64,000 bases of DNA from Enteractinococcus coprophilus (GCF_006716305.1 NZ_VFOU01000004.1:1-64000), one strand, 5' to 3'. Shown: positions 22,110 through 31,587, numbered from the stretch's first letter. The notes: generated by a model from the letters alone, not told the origin. Numbers and translations: made by a program.

Positions 22110-22182
22110 GCCTCCGTAGCTCAGTGGATAGAGCGTCTGCCTCCGGAGCAGAAGGCCGTAGGTTCGATTCCTATCGGGGGCA
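22110..22182 (+). tRNA. tRNA-Arg (anticodon CCG)
   Basis: A complete cloverleaf of 73 bases: acceptor GCCTCCG pairs with CGGGGGC (one G-U pair). The D-arm is AGCTCAGTGGATAGAGC, the anticodon stem TCTGC/GCAGA encloses loop CTCCGGA with anticodon CCG, and the T-arm is GTAGG-TTCGATT-CCTAT. The discriminator base is A and CCA is not encoded. It decodes CGG. It is divergent from argS, the gene for its own charging enzyme. Confidence 0.97.
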
Positions 22183-22184
22183 CA

Positions 22185-22222
22185 AACCTCACAGGTACCT
22201 TCGATGTCCTGTGGGGTTTTGT
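22185..22222 (+). terminator. Intrinsic terminator of tRNA-Arg
   Basis: An 11-base stem (AACCTCACAGG at 22185-22195 with CCTGTGGGGTT at 22208-22218, one G-U pair) ends in TTTTGTG. It begins three bases after the tRNA and is very likely its terminator. The rest of the gap to 22496 holds a possible promoter for the HTH gene and nothing else recognisable; no integrase attachment duplication of the tRNA end was seen. Confidence 0.8.
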
Positions 22223-22452
22223 GTTCTGCAAAGCTCGTCTTCAACGACACTTGCCGCCAGATACCCCGAAAGGGCAATTGCAACCGGTTGCACCGTCGTT
22301 TCAACCAGGCAGGGTGACTCCGCTTACCCGACGTTGACCTGTCACTTCTTCCCTTGAACTGCACGACACGCCCCACGACGCCGGGCGATCAACAGAACAT
22401 CGGTGAACCGTTGATTTTGTACCTGACATGCGGGTTTGGGGCGGATGAGATA

Positions 22453-22482
22453 TTGTGACATGATAAACGGTTGCTGCATACT
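22453..22482 (+). promoter_or_regulatory. Possible promoter of the HTH gene
   Basis: A -35-like TTGTGA (22453-22458) lies 18 bases from a -10-like CATACT (22477-22482). A start near 22489-22490 would leave only about seven bases before the ATG at 22497, suggesting a leaderless or near-leaderless transcript. The match is moderate. Confidence 0.35.
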
Positions 22483-22496
22483 TGAAAAATCAACCG

Positions 22497-22946
22497 ATGC
22501 AGAAGGCAGACTTTTTGGACGGCACAGACATGCGTAGGAAAATCCACCCTCGGGAAGGGCAGGAACAGCTCAACCCCAACGACGAACTTTCGGCCGGATT
22601 GGATATTATGCGTCGGCGCGAAGCTGCACACCTTCCACGTACCGACTTGGCCCAAAAAATCGGCATCTCCGAGCGAACATTATTTCGTTGGGAGATGGAA
22701 GGCACCACGATGAAGAACCGGGAACGGGCCATCGAAGCATTGGCATCCATGGTGTACACCCCGGGTGGTCGGCCCACTGCTTTGACGATGACGCGTAAAG
22801 AACTACGCCGCGCGACGTCGATGGATCTCGCCTCCGAGTTACAAGACCGGGCACGCATCATGGATAACTACACGCAATTAGTCGAAGACCTCAAACATCG
22901 ACTCCGCCAAGATGGACTAGACCACTATATTCCACCGGGCCTATAA
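22497..22946 (+). CDS. Orphan helix-turn-helix DNA-binding protein
   Basis: A protein of about 149 residues with a central XRE-like helix-turn-helix (RTDLAQKIGISERTLFRWEMEGTT, roughly residues 48-71). A Lys/Arg-rich C-terminal half with a probable helix (SMDLASELQDRARIMDNYTQLVEDLKHRL) may dimerise. The start is uncertain: an ATG at 22497, a TTG at 22482 or an ATG at 22530 are possible, and none has a strong ribosome binding site. It stands alone between tRNA-Arg and an aldehyde dehydrogenase gene. I do not recognise a named family or target. Confidence 0.65.
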   Translation: MQKADFLDGTDMRRKIHPREGQEQLNPNDELSAGLDIMRRREAAHLPRTDLAQKIGISERTLFRWEMEGTTMKNRERAIEALASMVYTPGGRPTALTMTRKELRRATSMDLASELQDRARIMDNYTQLVEDLKHRLRQDGLDHYIPPGL

Positions 22947-23041
22947 AACTGCCGCCTGCCTGCGTCATGGTCGTGAGTTCTTCGATCGGCTCGTTTAGAT
23001 TAGTGATCGACCTTACTGTGCTGCACTAAGAAGGAATACTC

Positions 23042-24427
23042 ATGACCACAACGTATCGAACACAAAACCCAGCCACCGGCGAACTGGTACAAGAATTTCC
23101 CTACGCCTCCGACGACGACATCCAACAAGCGTTAACCACAGCTGCCAATGCGTACCGCACGTGGTCGGACATGCCCATGGCACAGCGCGGACAGATTCTG
23201 CTCAAACTGGCTGACCTCTTCGAGGAGCGCGCCGAAGAACTCGCGGCTCAAGCCACCCTCGAGATGGGCAAGAACACTCGCGAAGCCATCGGTGAAGTCA
23301 AGTATTGTGCGCGCATTATTCGGTATTACGCGACCGAAGGCGAACGGCTTGCCGCCGACCAGGAGCTCAAAAACATTGACGGCCAGACCGCAATCCTGCG
23401 TCGTCGTCCGATCGGTACAATCCTGGGAATTATGCCGTGGAACTTCCCTTACTATCAGGTCATTCGGTTTGCTGCACCGAATCTAATGTTGGGCAATACC
23501 GTGATCCTCAAGCACGCTGAAATCTGTGCGGGTGCCGCGTTGAAGATTCAGGAACTGATGCACGAAGCAGGTGTCCTTGAGGGTGCCTACATCAATGTTT
23601 TTGCCACGCATGACCAAATTTCAACCATCATCGCAGATCCTCGGATCCAGGGTGTATCGCTGACCGGTTCCGAGCGTGCCGGGTCGGCTGTTGCAGAACA
23701 AGCTGGTCGGCACTTGAAAAAGGCCGTGCTGGAACTCGGTGGTTCGGACCCCTACATTGTCTTAGACTCGGCCGACGTTTCGACTTCTGCTCGTCGGGCG
23801 TTGTTCTCCCGGCTGAGTAACAGCGGGCAGACCTGTACCTCGAATAAGCGCATTATCGTCATGGACGACATTTATGACGAATTCGTGGCAGAACTGACCA
23901 CATTGGCGGCCGAACTCACTCCAGGTAACCCGGCCGAGGCCAATCGCGGTGAATACGCTCCGCTATCTTCCGAGGCCGCTGCCGTGGGCCTGATGCAACA
24001 AATCGAGGATGCCCGCCGCGCCGGGGCGACCGTGCATGTTGGTGGTCAACGCCCTGACCTGCCCGGCTACTATGTCGCGCCCACGGTGTTGACCGACGTG
24101 CCCGAAACTGCCAGAGCATACTCCGAAGAGCTGTTCGGACCGGTCGTGATGATTTATCGGGTCAACACCGAAGACGAGGCAATCGAATTAGCCAACTCGT
24201 CGTCCTACGGCCTGGGTGGCGCCGTGTTCTCCACGGATGAAGCCCGAGCACAAGCCGTGGCAGACCGACTAGAAGTCGGCATGGTGCACATCAACGCCTT
24301 CAACGTCGGTGGCGAGGATCTGCCGTTCGGTGGAGTGAAACGCTCCGGGTTTGGCCGCGAACTGGGCCCCCTGGGCATGGATGAGTTCGTCAATAAACAG
24401 CTCATCACGATCAATACCCCGCGCTAA
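23042..24427 (+). CDS. NAD(P)-dependent succinate-semialdehyde-type dehydrogenase
   Basis: An aldehyde dehydrogenase (461 residues) close to the GabD1-like group that oxidises succinic semialdehyde to succinate. The active-site Cys is in SNSGQTCTSNKR, the general-base Glu in VLELGGSDPYIV, and MPWNFPYYQ is the conserved Asn region. PFGGVKRSGFGRELG is the C-terminal family signature. A good AAGGAAT ribosome binding site precedes the ATG. It is monocistronic, ended by a hairpin. Other aliphatic aldehydes could be substrates; the substrate call is by resemblance only. Confidence 0.85.
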   Translation: MTTTYRTQNPATGELVQEFPYASDDDIQQALTTAANAYRTWSDMPMAQRGQILLKLADLFEERAEELAAQATLEMGKNTREAIGEVKYCARIIRYYATEGERLAADQELKNIDGQTAILRRRPIGTILGIMPWNFPYYQVIRFAAPNLMLGNTVILKHAEICAGAALKIQELMHEAGVLEGAYINVFATHDQISTIIADPRIQGVSLTGSERAGSAVAEQAGRHLKKAVLELGGSDPYIVLDSADVSTSARRALFSRLSNSGQTCTSNKRIIVMDDIYDEFVAELTTLAAELTPGNPAEANRGEYAPLSSEAAAVGLMQQIEDARRAGATVHVGGQRPDLPGYYVAPTVLTDVPETARAYSEELFGPVVMIYRVNTEDEAIELANSSSYGLGGAVFSTDEARAQAVADRLEVGMVHINAFNVGGEDLPFGGVKRSGFGRELGPLGMDEFVNKQLITINTPR

Positions 24428-24434
24428 TAAGCTT

Positions 24435-24472
24435 CCGTGCCCTCGGTTGGTGCTCACCACCCGAGGGCACGG
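24435..24472 (+). terminator. Terminator after the aldehyde dehydrogenase gene
   Basis: A perfect 12-base inverted repeat (CCGTGCCCTCGG at 24435-24446 and its complement at 24461-24472), eight bases after the stop codon, followed by a short CTTTT. Confidence 0.8.
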
Positions 24473-24520
24473 GCTTTTGGCCCTGCGCGTCCCTGCTGCG
24501 CGCCACGGGGCGGACTACCG

Positions 24521-24526
24521 TAGAAT
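24521..24526 (+). promoter_or_regulatory. Predicted -10 element of a near-leaderless hrpA transcript
   Basis: TAGAAT fits the actinobacterial -10 pattern TANNNT. A start about seven bases on would fall only a few bases before the hrpA ATG at 24538, and no ribosome binding site is visible there. No good -35 is seen. Confidence 0.4.
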
Positions 24527-24537
24527 CCTTTAGCATC

Positions 24538-27500
24538 ATGTCCAATACTTCAGCGCGTCAGTTGTCTGCCATCACGTTCCCCGAAGAGCTGCCGGTTTCT
24601 CAGCACCGTGAACAGATCATGGCGCAGCTGGCCGACCACCAGGTGGTCATTGTCGCCGGTGAGACCGGTTCCGGTAAGACCACCCAGTTGCCGAAAATGT
24701 GTTTGGCCATGGGCTTGGCCGACCACGGGATGATCGGCCATACCCAGCCTCGCCGTATCGCGGCTCGCTCGGTTGCCGAACGGGTGGCAGACGAACTTGG
24801 CCAGAAGATCGGCTCGACCGTTGGCTATCAGGTGCGCTTCACCTCAGAGGTGTCAGAAGACACCCGGTTGAAGGTCATGACCGATGGCATTTTGCTGGCC
24901 GAAATTCAACATGACCCGACCCTGTCGAAGTACTCGGTCATCATTATTGACGAGGCCCATGAACGCAGCCTCAATATCGACTTTCTGTTGGGTTACCTCA
25001 AGCGACTGCTAGCCAAACGCGATGACCTGAAAGTCATTATCACCTCGGCCACGATCGACCCTGAATCCTTTGCAGAACACTTTGCAGATGCCACTGGTAA
25101 GCCCGCGCCCATTGTCGAAGTGTCGGGTCGAACCTACCCGGTAGAAATCCGCTATCGACCCCTGACGGAACAGGCCCTCCCCGATGATCCTGACGATGAC
25201 GCCGATGATCTCGACGACGCCCGCGATCCCCTGGATGCGATCGCCGACGCCGTGGATGAACTCAGTCGCGAAGAACCCGGCGACATCCTGGTCTTCTTCC
25301 CCGGCGAGCGGGAAATCCGCGACGCCGCCGAAATCCTGGCCCCTCGGGTCGCTCGGAACCCGCGACTCGCCAACGCCGAGATCCTGCCGTTATTTGGCCG
25401 ACTGTCGTTGCAGGACCAACAGCGGGTCTTCCGGCCCGGTAAGCACCGCCGCATCGTGCTGGCGACCAACGTGGCCGAGACCTCGCTGACCGTCCCCGGG
25501 ATCAAATATGTTATTGATACCGGGACGGCTCGCATTTCTCGGTATTCGCAGCGCACCAAGGTCCAGCGCTTGCCCATCGAACGGATTTCACAGGCTTCCG
25601 CACAGCAGCGCTCCGGGCGTGCCGGCCGGACGAGTCCGGGCATTGCCATTCGGCTGTATTCCGAAGAGGATTTCGAGGCACGGCCCGAGTTTACCGACCC
25701 GGAAATCTTGCGCACCTCACTGGCGTCGGTCATCTTGCATATGGCCTCGATCAATATCATCGCCACCGCCGATGAACTCGAAGATTTCCCGTTCCTGCAG
25801 GCTCCCGAACATAAACAAATCACCGACGGTGTGACCCTGCTGACCGAACTCGGCGCGCTGAATACGGGTAACCCGGTCACAGTGCGCGGCCGCGGCGGGC
25901 GGCGGGTGACCCGCACGTTCAAGGCCGGTACCATCACTCCCCTGGGTCGGCGTCTGGCCCGGCTGCCGGTCGCACCACGGCTTGGCCGCATGATCCTGGC
26001 CTCGGAACAGTACGACGTCGTCCCGGAAGTACTCATATTAGCCGCCGGATTGACCATCCAGGACCCCCGCGAACGCCCCGAAGAACACCGAGCGGCGGCC
26101 GATGAACTCCACAAGCGCTTCACCGATGACACATCGGATTTTGCTGCCTTGTTGAATCTATGGAATTATCTCCACGAGCAACAACGCGAACTATCAGGTA
26201 ACCAGTTCCGCAAGCTGTGTCGTAGGGAGTTCATCAACTACCTGCGAGTGCGCGAATGGCAGGACCTGGTGCGCCAACTGCGCCAGATCGCTCGAGAAGT
26301 TGGCATCACGACCGGTTCCCGAAGCATTGATGCCGTGGCCCACCACGACGGCGTCCACAAAGCATTATTGACCGGGCTGTTGTCCCACATTGGCTCCTGG
26401 GATGAGCGACGCAAACACTATCAAGGCGCTCGTGGTTCGCGGTTCGCGATCTTCCCGGGATCCGGGTTATTCAAAAAGCGTCATGATTTCGTGATGGCCG
26501 CTGAACTTGTCGAGACCTCCCGGCTGTGGGCCCGCCAGGTAGCCGCCGTTGAGCCTGAATGGATTGAAGAAGCCGCCGGATCGATCGCCAAGATTAACAC
26601 CTCGGATCCCTACTGGTCACGTCGCAATGGCACCGCGATGGCCCGGCAACGCATCACCGTGTACGGAGTCACGATCGTAGCCGAGAGACCCGTACGCTAC
26701 TACAACGTCCACCGTGCGGCAGCCCGAGAGCTGTTTATCCGTCATGCACTGATTGAAGGCGACTGGAACACTCGACATCACTTCTTCAAACGCAACCTGG
26801 AACGGTTGGCCGAAGTTGAAGAACTCGAAACCCGACTGCGCCGTCGGGATCTGTTGGTCTCCGAAGATGCACTCTTTGAATTCTATGACGCCCGAATTCC
26901 AGAACACGCGGTGTCACAACGGCACTTCGATGCATGGTGGCGTAAACAACGCCATGAAGATGCCGAACTCTTAGACTTTGATCCAGCCAAACTGTTAGCA
27001 GCGGATACCGAGGATCTCGACGTCGACCAGTTCCCCGACGTGTTTCTCCACCCGACCCCCACCGGGGACGTCGAATTACCACTGCACTATGAGTTCAAAC
27101 CGGTGATCGCGCTGGGCGCGGATGCCTCCGGGACCGGTCAACCGCCAGGACCCCAGACCGACGGGGTGACCGTGACTATCCCTCTGGCGCTGTTGCACTC
27201 TATGGATCAGCAGCGCTTTGACTGGCTCATCCCCGGACTACGCACCGAGCTGATCACCGCGCTGATCCGTGGCCTACCCAAACCGATTCGCAAGCACCTG
27301 GTGCCCGCGCCGGATACCGCCCAGGCGGCAGCAGAGTATCTCGCGGCGCACGCAGATCCAGCCACCGATGACTTTTACACTGTATTGGCAACTTTCCTGC
27401 GACAGACCAAACATCAACCGGTTGATCGCAATGAGTGGGCACCGGACAAACTGCCACCTCACCTGCGGTTCAATTATCAGGTGGTCGACGAGCGCGGCGC

Positions 27501-28620
27501 TGTGGTGGGCACCTCAGATGACTTGCTGGCACTGCAACGGGACCTCGCCGGTCAGAACCAGACGGCACTGGCGGCGTCACTCACCGAGGCGGCCAAAGAA
27601 CAGGGGGTACACCTACCGAAAGCCACCAAACGTGGTCGCGGGCCCGGGCGGCCGCAACCCAAATCCATTCGAGACCCAAAACGTCAGGATGCGCCCATAC
27701 CACGACCGGGGCCAACACTGGAGCCCAAAACCGGGCTGACCTCATGGAATTTCGGGGACCTTCCAGCCACGGTGCAGACCTCAATATGGACCGGGACGGC
27801 GCACCAGCAGGTCACCGGCTATCCGGCCTTACAGGCTGAGGAGCACAAGTCGCCCTCGGCGGCTCTGGTCATACTGCGCACCGAGGGGGAACAGCAAGCC
27901 GTGCACCGCGGCGGGGTCATTGCACTGCTGCAGGCCGAACTGCCGAACCCGCAGCGCTATATCCTGGATCACCTGTCGGCGACAGAGAAACTGGCCTTTG
28001 CCCATTCGCCCTATCCCGACAGTGCCGCACTGGTCACGGACTGCACACGCACCGCGATTGACGCGCTGCTTCCTGAGGAGCTCCCGATGACCGAGTCTGC
28101 CTACCAGGTACTTAAACAACGGGTGCACGAAGAATTGATTGACACCACCTTCAAGGTCACCAAGGTGGTTGCAGACATCCTGAACCTGTCCCGGGACGTT
28201 GATCGGCGTATTCGGAAGATTCGTTCCCTCGCGCTGGCCGCAGCGGCTGCTGATCTGCGTGCCCAACACGACCAGTTGATCGGACCGAATTTTGTGTCCG
28301 CCACAGGGTGGGCACAGCTGCGCCACCTGCCACGCTATCTTCAGGCCATGCAGCTGCGGATGGAAAAACTCGACGCCGGTGGCGCCCTGCAACGCGACGG
28401 GTTAAACATGCAGGTGGTGCACGAGTTAGAACACGCCTACGGGGACCTGAAAGCTCAGGCCCCCGCTGGTGTACCCACACCGGCAGCAATCCAGGAGATC
28501 TTTTGGTTGCTTCAGGAATTCCGGGTGTCACTGTTTGCCCAAGAGCTGGGTACCGCGACCAGTGTGAGTGCAAAACGCCTACGCCAAGCCATGAAAGCTG
28601 CCGCGGTGCAACTGCGTTAG
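24538..28620 (+). CDS. hrpA: ATP-dependent RNA helicase HrpA (DEAH box)
   Basis: A very long (1360 residues) DEAH-box helicase of the HrpA type. Walker A is GETGSGKTT at 41-49, motif II is DEAHERSLNIDF near residue 140, and motif III follows as ITSATID. The region 200-235 is acidic (DDPDDDADDLDD). Motif VI is QRSGRAGRTSPG, followed by winged-helix, ratchet-like and OB-fold domains. The long C-terminal DUF3418 extension, unique to bacterial HrpA, accounts for roughly residues 780-1360. HrpA is linked in E. coli to mRNA processing and to rescue of stalled, collided ribosomes. The gene ends four bases inside the convergent HIT gene. Confidence 0.95.
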   Translation: MSNTSARQLSAITFPEELPVSQHREQIMAQLADHQVVIVAGETGSGKTTQLPKMCLAMGLADHGMIGHTQPRRIAARSVAERVADELGQKIGSTVGYQVRFTSEVSEDTRLKVMTDGILLAEIQHDPTLSKYSVIIIDEAHERSLNIDFLLGYLKRLLAKRDDLKVIITSATIDPESFAEHFADATGKPAPIVEVSGRTYPVEIRYRPLTEQALPDDPDDDADDLDDARDPLDAIADAVDELSREEPGDILVFFPGEREIRDAAEILAPRVARNPRLANAEILPLFGRLSLQDQQRVFRPGKHRRIVLATNVAETSLTVPGIKYVIDTGTARISRYSQRTKVQRLPIERISQASAQQRSGRAGRTSPGIAIRLYSEEDFEARPEFTDPEILRTSLASVILHMASINIIATADELEDFPFLQAPEHKQITDGVTLLTELGALNTGNPVTVRGRGGRRVTRTFKAGTITPLGRRLARLPVAPRLGRMILASEQYDVVPEVLILAAGLTIQDPRERPEEHRAAADELHKRFTDDTSDFAALLNLWNYLHEQQRELSGNQFRKLCRREFINYLRVREWQDLVRQLRQIAREVGITTGSRSIDAVAHHDGVHKALLTGLLSHIGSWDERRKHYQGARGSRFAIFPGSGLFKKRHDFVMAAELVETSRLWARQVAAVEPEWIEEAAGSIAKINTSDPYWSRRNGTAMARQRITVYGVTIVAERPVRYYNVHRAAARELFIRHALIEGDWNTRHHFFKRNLERLAEVEELETRLRRRDLLVSEDALFEFYDARIPEHAVSQRHFDAWWRKQRHEDAELLDFDPAKLLAADTEDLDVDQFPDVFLHPTPTGDVELPLHYEFKPVIALGADASGTGQPPGPQTDGVTVTIPLALLHSMDQQRFDWLIPGLRTELITALIRGLPKPIRKHLVPAPDTAQAAAEYLAAHADPATDDFYTVLATFLRQTKHQPVDRNEWAPDKLPPHLRFNYQVVDERGAVVGTSDDLLALQRDLAGQNQTALAASLTEAAKEQGVHLPKATKRGRGPGRPQPKSIRDPKRQDAPIPRPGPTLEPKTGLTSWNFGDLPATVQTSIWTGTAHQQVTGYPALQAEEHKSPSAALVILRTEGEQQAVHRGGVIALLQAELPNPQRYILDHLSATEKLAFAHSPYPDSAALVTDCTRTAIDALLPEELPMTESAYQVLKQRVHEELIDTTFKVTKVVADILNLSRDVDRRIRKIRSLALAAAAADLRAQHDQLIGPNFVSATGWAQLRHLPRYLQAMQLRMEKLDAGGALQRDGLNMQVVHELEHAYGDLKAQAPAGVPTPAAIQEIFWLLQEFRVSLFAQELGTATSVSAKRLRQAMKAAAVQLR

Positions 28621-29045
28621 TCTGCAGGAACGAAGTCGCCGTGCCCGGCGTCCCGCAGTGCGGCACGCAATTGGGTTGCGGCCTGATCCATTTTGTTCTG
28701 GTCTGGGTCGCGCATGATCCGGCGCAAATCGAAATCAGCCAAGGACTCGGTTGGGAACACATGCAGGTGCACATGCGGGACCTCATAGCCGGCAATCATC
28801 ATTCCGGCACGGGCCGCACCTAGGCCGGAGACCTGGGCTGCCCCAATACGCGAGGCCACGGTATAGAGGTGGGCGTTGAGGTCTTCGTCGATCTCCGTCC
28901 ACATGTCGACCTCTTCGCGTGGAACGACCAAGGTGTGACCATAGGACAGCGGGTTAATATCCAAAAACGCCACGCACTGATCGTCTTGCCAAATGAAACG
29001 ACCGGGCAGTTCGCCGTCGATAATCTTCGTAAAAATCGTCGCCAT
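28617..29045 (-). CDS. HIT family hydrolase
   Basis: A 142-residue histidine-triad nucleotide hydrolase. The HxHxHxx motif is VPHVHLHVFP near residue 105; LDINPLSYGHTLVVPRE is the other family block. Proteins of this type cleave AMP or related groups from nucleoside phosphoramidates or dinucleoside polyphosphates; the true substrate cannot be told. A GGAG ribosome binding site precedes the ATG at 29045. Its 3' end overlaps the hrpA stop by four bases in convergent orientation. Confidence 0.92.
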   Translation of the reverse strand: MATIFTKIIDGELPGRFIWQDDQCVAFLDINPLSYGHTLVVPREEVDMWTEIDEDLNAHLYTVASRIGAAQVSGLGAARAGMMIAGYEVPHVHLHVFPTESLADFDLRRIMRDPDQNKMDQAATQLRAALRDAGHGDFVPAD

Positions 29046-29127
29046 AAACTCTCCTGAGAACGAAATAGACTGTAGGTTGCGTCCTCAGTCTAATAACTCG
29101 GCGACCGAAAACTCAGGGGTGAAGCGC

Positions 29128-30114
29128 CTAGAGGTCTGCAGGCATCTGCCCGGGGGCTTGGCCGGTAGCCACCGGATGATCGCGTGACGATGACCACGCC
29201 GACCATGATCCGGGATACAACGCCCCATCAAAACCTGCCAGTGCTAGTCCTAGCACGGTTTTGGATGCGGTGACCCCGGAGCCACAGTAGGCGGTGACCG
29301 CCGAGCTCGGCTGCACCCCGTGGCGAGCAAAGTACTCGCGCAACTGGTCTGCCGGATAAAACTTGCCCGAGGCATCGGTCAGGTCCGCTCCGGGCGCCGA
29401 TAACGCCGAGGGAATATGTCCGGCCACCGGGTCTATGGGTTCGCGTTCGCCCGTGTAGCGTTCCACGGCTCGGGCATCGAGCAGGATCCCGTCGTTCTGG
29501 ACAAATGCCGGGATGTCTTCGGTATCCACCACCGGCATTTTGCCCCATGAAAGGTAGGCCGAACCGATGCGTGGCAGGACTTCACCGGCGTGTAAGGGCA
29601 GGTCGGCGTCGCGCCAGGCTTCTAAGCCGCCGTCCAGGACATAAACTTCGTGTTTGCCCGCGTAGCGCAGCAGCCACCACGCGCGAGCCGCGGCCGAGGA
29701 GGCCCCCGCGTCGTAGACCACGACGGTGTCGTCGTCATTGAGTCCGAGCATGCGCACGGCATCAGTAAATTTGGCCGGATCCGGTAGGGGGTGTCTCCCG
29801 ACAGTTGGGGCGCCGTGGCCCGCCAGATGGCTCGTCATGGAAACATAGACCGCACCGGGCAGGTGGCCCTGGCGGTAGGATTCGTGATTTTGTGTCGGAT
29901 CGGTTGCCGACCATCTGACATCCCAGATGACGAGTCTGCCGGGTTCGGGCACCGGCGTGGGGGCAACAAAACCTTCGGGCTGGGTGGGCAGTTGATCTGC
30001 CAACATTCTGGTGCGAACCTGAACGGTATGTTCATCAGGCAGGCTGTAGTCGGTACGGTCCAGGCCCATCCAGGCGGCCAGCACATCGACACTGACCAGT
30101 ACAGGGTGATTCAT
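29128..30114 (-). CDS. sseA: 3-Mercaptopyruvate/thiosulfate sulfurtransferase
   Basis: A tandem rhodanese-domain protein of 328 residues. The inactive first domain covers about 1-180 and the catalytic second domain carries the loop CGSGVTAS (in TAYCGSGVTASKT). A CGSGVT-type loop is typical of mercaptopyruvate rather than thiosulfate enzymes. It would transfer sulfur to cyanide or thiols and feed sulfur metabolism. I chose the ATG at 30114 because a GGAGG lies at suitable distance; reading further to 30483 crosses the zur promoter region. It is monocistronic and divergent from zur. Confidence 0.9.
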   Translation of the reverse strand: MNHPVLVSVDVLAAWMGLDRTDYSLPDEHTVQVRTRMLADQLPTQPEGFVAPTPVPEPGRLVIWDVRWSATDPTQNHESYRQGHLPGAVYVSMTSHLAGHGAPTVGRHPLPDPAKFTDAVRMLGLNDDDTVVVYDAGASSAAARAWWLLRYAGKHEVYVLDGGLEAWRDADLPLHAGEVLPRIGSAYLSWGKMPVVDTEDIPAFVQNDGILLDARAVERYTGEREPIDPVAGHIPSALSAPGADLTDASGKFYPADQLREYFARHGVQPSSAVTAYCGSGVTASKTVLGLALAGFDGALYPGSWSAWSSSRDHPVATGQAPGQMPADL

Positions 30115-30331
30115 TACTGAGTGCCTCCAACACAGTCGGCACGAAACGTTGCATAGGTTGATATGACACGTGGTGTGCCAGAGCGTTGCGGGATTTTCAC
30201 ATCCTCCACAATAGCCCGGCAAATGCTCAATTGCACGGTCAGCGCAGTAAAAAAACGAACTCTGCGGCAACTCAGGCTTCCTTGCTACACTGTAGCCCGA
30301 GTTCATCACGCGAGAAGGGGAACCCATCAGC

Positions 30332-30751
30332 ATGTCGTCAGCTTCATCGCCTCGGCCCCGCACCCGCAACACCTGGCAGAAGCGGGCGATCGATGAGATT
30401 CTAGACCAGAGCCCTGACTTTTTATCGGCCCAACAGGTCCACCAGTCAGTAGCCGACTCGGGTCGAACGGTTTCGCTGGCCACCGTGTACCGGGTCCTGC
30501 AGTCCCAGGTTGAAGACGGCGTCGTCGATATTCTTGCCTTGGACGATGGTCAAACCTTGTTTCGCAAATGTGCCTCCACTGGTCATCACCATCATTTAGT
30601 GTGTCGCAGCTGTCGGGCGACCGAAGAAATTGAGGCCCCAAAGATCGAACAGTGGGCCGATCATGTGGGCGAGGATTTCGGCTACACCGATATCAATCAC
30701 ACACTGGAAATTTACGGGCTGTGCCCGCAGTGTGCCAAAAACGCCTCGTAA
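30332..30751 (+). CDS. zur: Fur-family zinc uptake regulator (Zur)
   Basis: A 139-residue Fur-family repressor. The N-terminal winged helix includes VSLATVYRVLQSQVEDG; the C-terminal domain has HHHHLVCRSC and a second CxxC (CPQC), giving the four-Cys structural zinc site. It is convergent with, and 14 bases from, znuC, so a zinc-responsive role is much more likely than iron or peroxide sensing. An AAGGGG sequence lies upstream of the ATG at slightly long spacing. The target site is probably the palindrome at 33523-33545. Confidence 0.88.
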   Translation: MSSASSPRPRTRNTWQKRAIDEILDQSPDFLSAQQVHQSVADSGRTVSLATVYRVLQSQVEDGVVDILALDDGQTLFRKCASTGHHHHLVCRSCRATEEIEAPKIEQWADHVGEDFGYTDINHTLEIYGLCPQCAKNAS

Positions 30752-30765
30752 CGGGCGCGTTAGAG

Positions 30766-31587
30766 TTAGCTCGTGCGGCGTCCGTAGGTATGTTCTTCGG
30801 CCTCAAGTGCATCGCCCTCGGCTGTGCACTCAGGGAGCTCTACCACGGTGGTGCCATTGACCTCGGCCGGTTCATGTAAGCTGCCCAGGCCGTAGGCTCG
30901 CTCAAGGTTGTCACGCGTCAGGACCTCTGCCGGTGACCCGGTGGCGATCACTTGGCCATCCATGAGGATCACGTGATCGGCTGCAGCGGCTTCATCGAGA
31001 TCGTGGGTGGTCAAAATGACCGAGTGGCCGTGTTCTTCAACTTCGGCGTGAATAACGTCGTCGATGATGCGCATCGACGTCAGATCCAGCCCGGTCATTG
31101 GTTCATCAAGCACCAGGATCTCGTGCCCCTGGGCGATGCCTTGAGCTACATAGACACGTTGGCGCTGGCCGCCGGACAGTTCTTCGAGATGCCGGTTTTT
31201 CAGATCGCCAATATTCATCACGTTCATCGCATAGTTGATGGCCGACCGGTCTTGGGAGCGGAACATCCCAAACCAGCCGCGCTGCGCGTAGCGTCCCATG
31301 GAGACCACGTCTTTGACGGTAATGGGGGTGCCGGTGGGAAACACCACAGATTGCATGACAAACGAGATGTCTTGTTTGACCTCTTTGACCGGTTTGCCCA
31401 TGACGCGAATTTCGCCGGCGCTGGGCGACAGGATGCCGGCGATGGCCTGTAGCAAGGTAGTTTTCCCCGAACCATTGGGACCGATCACGGCGGTAATTTT
31501 GCCTTGCGGAATGGTGAAACTCGATGCCGAAACGGCTCGATGGGAGCCACGATACAAGACGATGTCGTCGGCTTCTACGAGAGTCAT
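30766..31587 (-). CDS. znuC: Zinc ABC transporter ATP-binding protein
   Basis: An ABC ATPase (273 residues) energising zinc import. Walker A is GPNGSGKTT, the signature LSGGQRQRV, Walker B ILVLDEPMTGLD, with a switch His in TTHDLDEA. Its C-terminal tail is acidic and poorly conserved. The ATG at 31587 overlaps the znuB stop (ATGA). It is the last gene of znuABC. Manganese uptake systems look similar; zinc is preferred because of zur and the His-rich binding protein. Confidence 0.9.
   Translation of the reverse strand: MTLVEADDIVLYRGSHRAVSASSFTIPQGKITAVIGPNGSGKTTLLQAIAGILSPSAGEIRVMGKPVKEVKQDISFVMQSVVFPTGTPITVKDVVSMGRYAQRGWFGMFRSQDRSAINYAMNVMNIGDLKNRHLEELSGGQRQRVYVAQGIAQGHEILVLDEPMTGLDLTSMRIIDDVIHAEVEEHGHSVILTTHDLDEAAAADHVILMDGQVIATGSPAEVLTRDNLERAYGLGSLHEPAEVNGTTVVELPECTAEGDALEAEEHTYGRRTS

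Noticed and set aside
25152-26132. Long open frame of about 326 codons antisense to hrpA
   Set aside because: It is Ser/Arg-rich low-complexity sequence made by the codon pattern of hrpA, with no domain similarity; hrpA is clearly the real gene.
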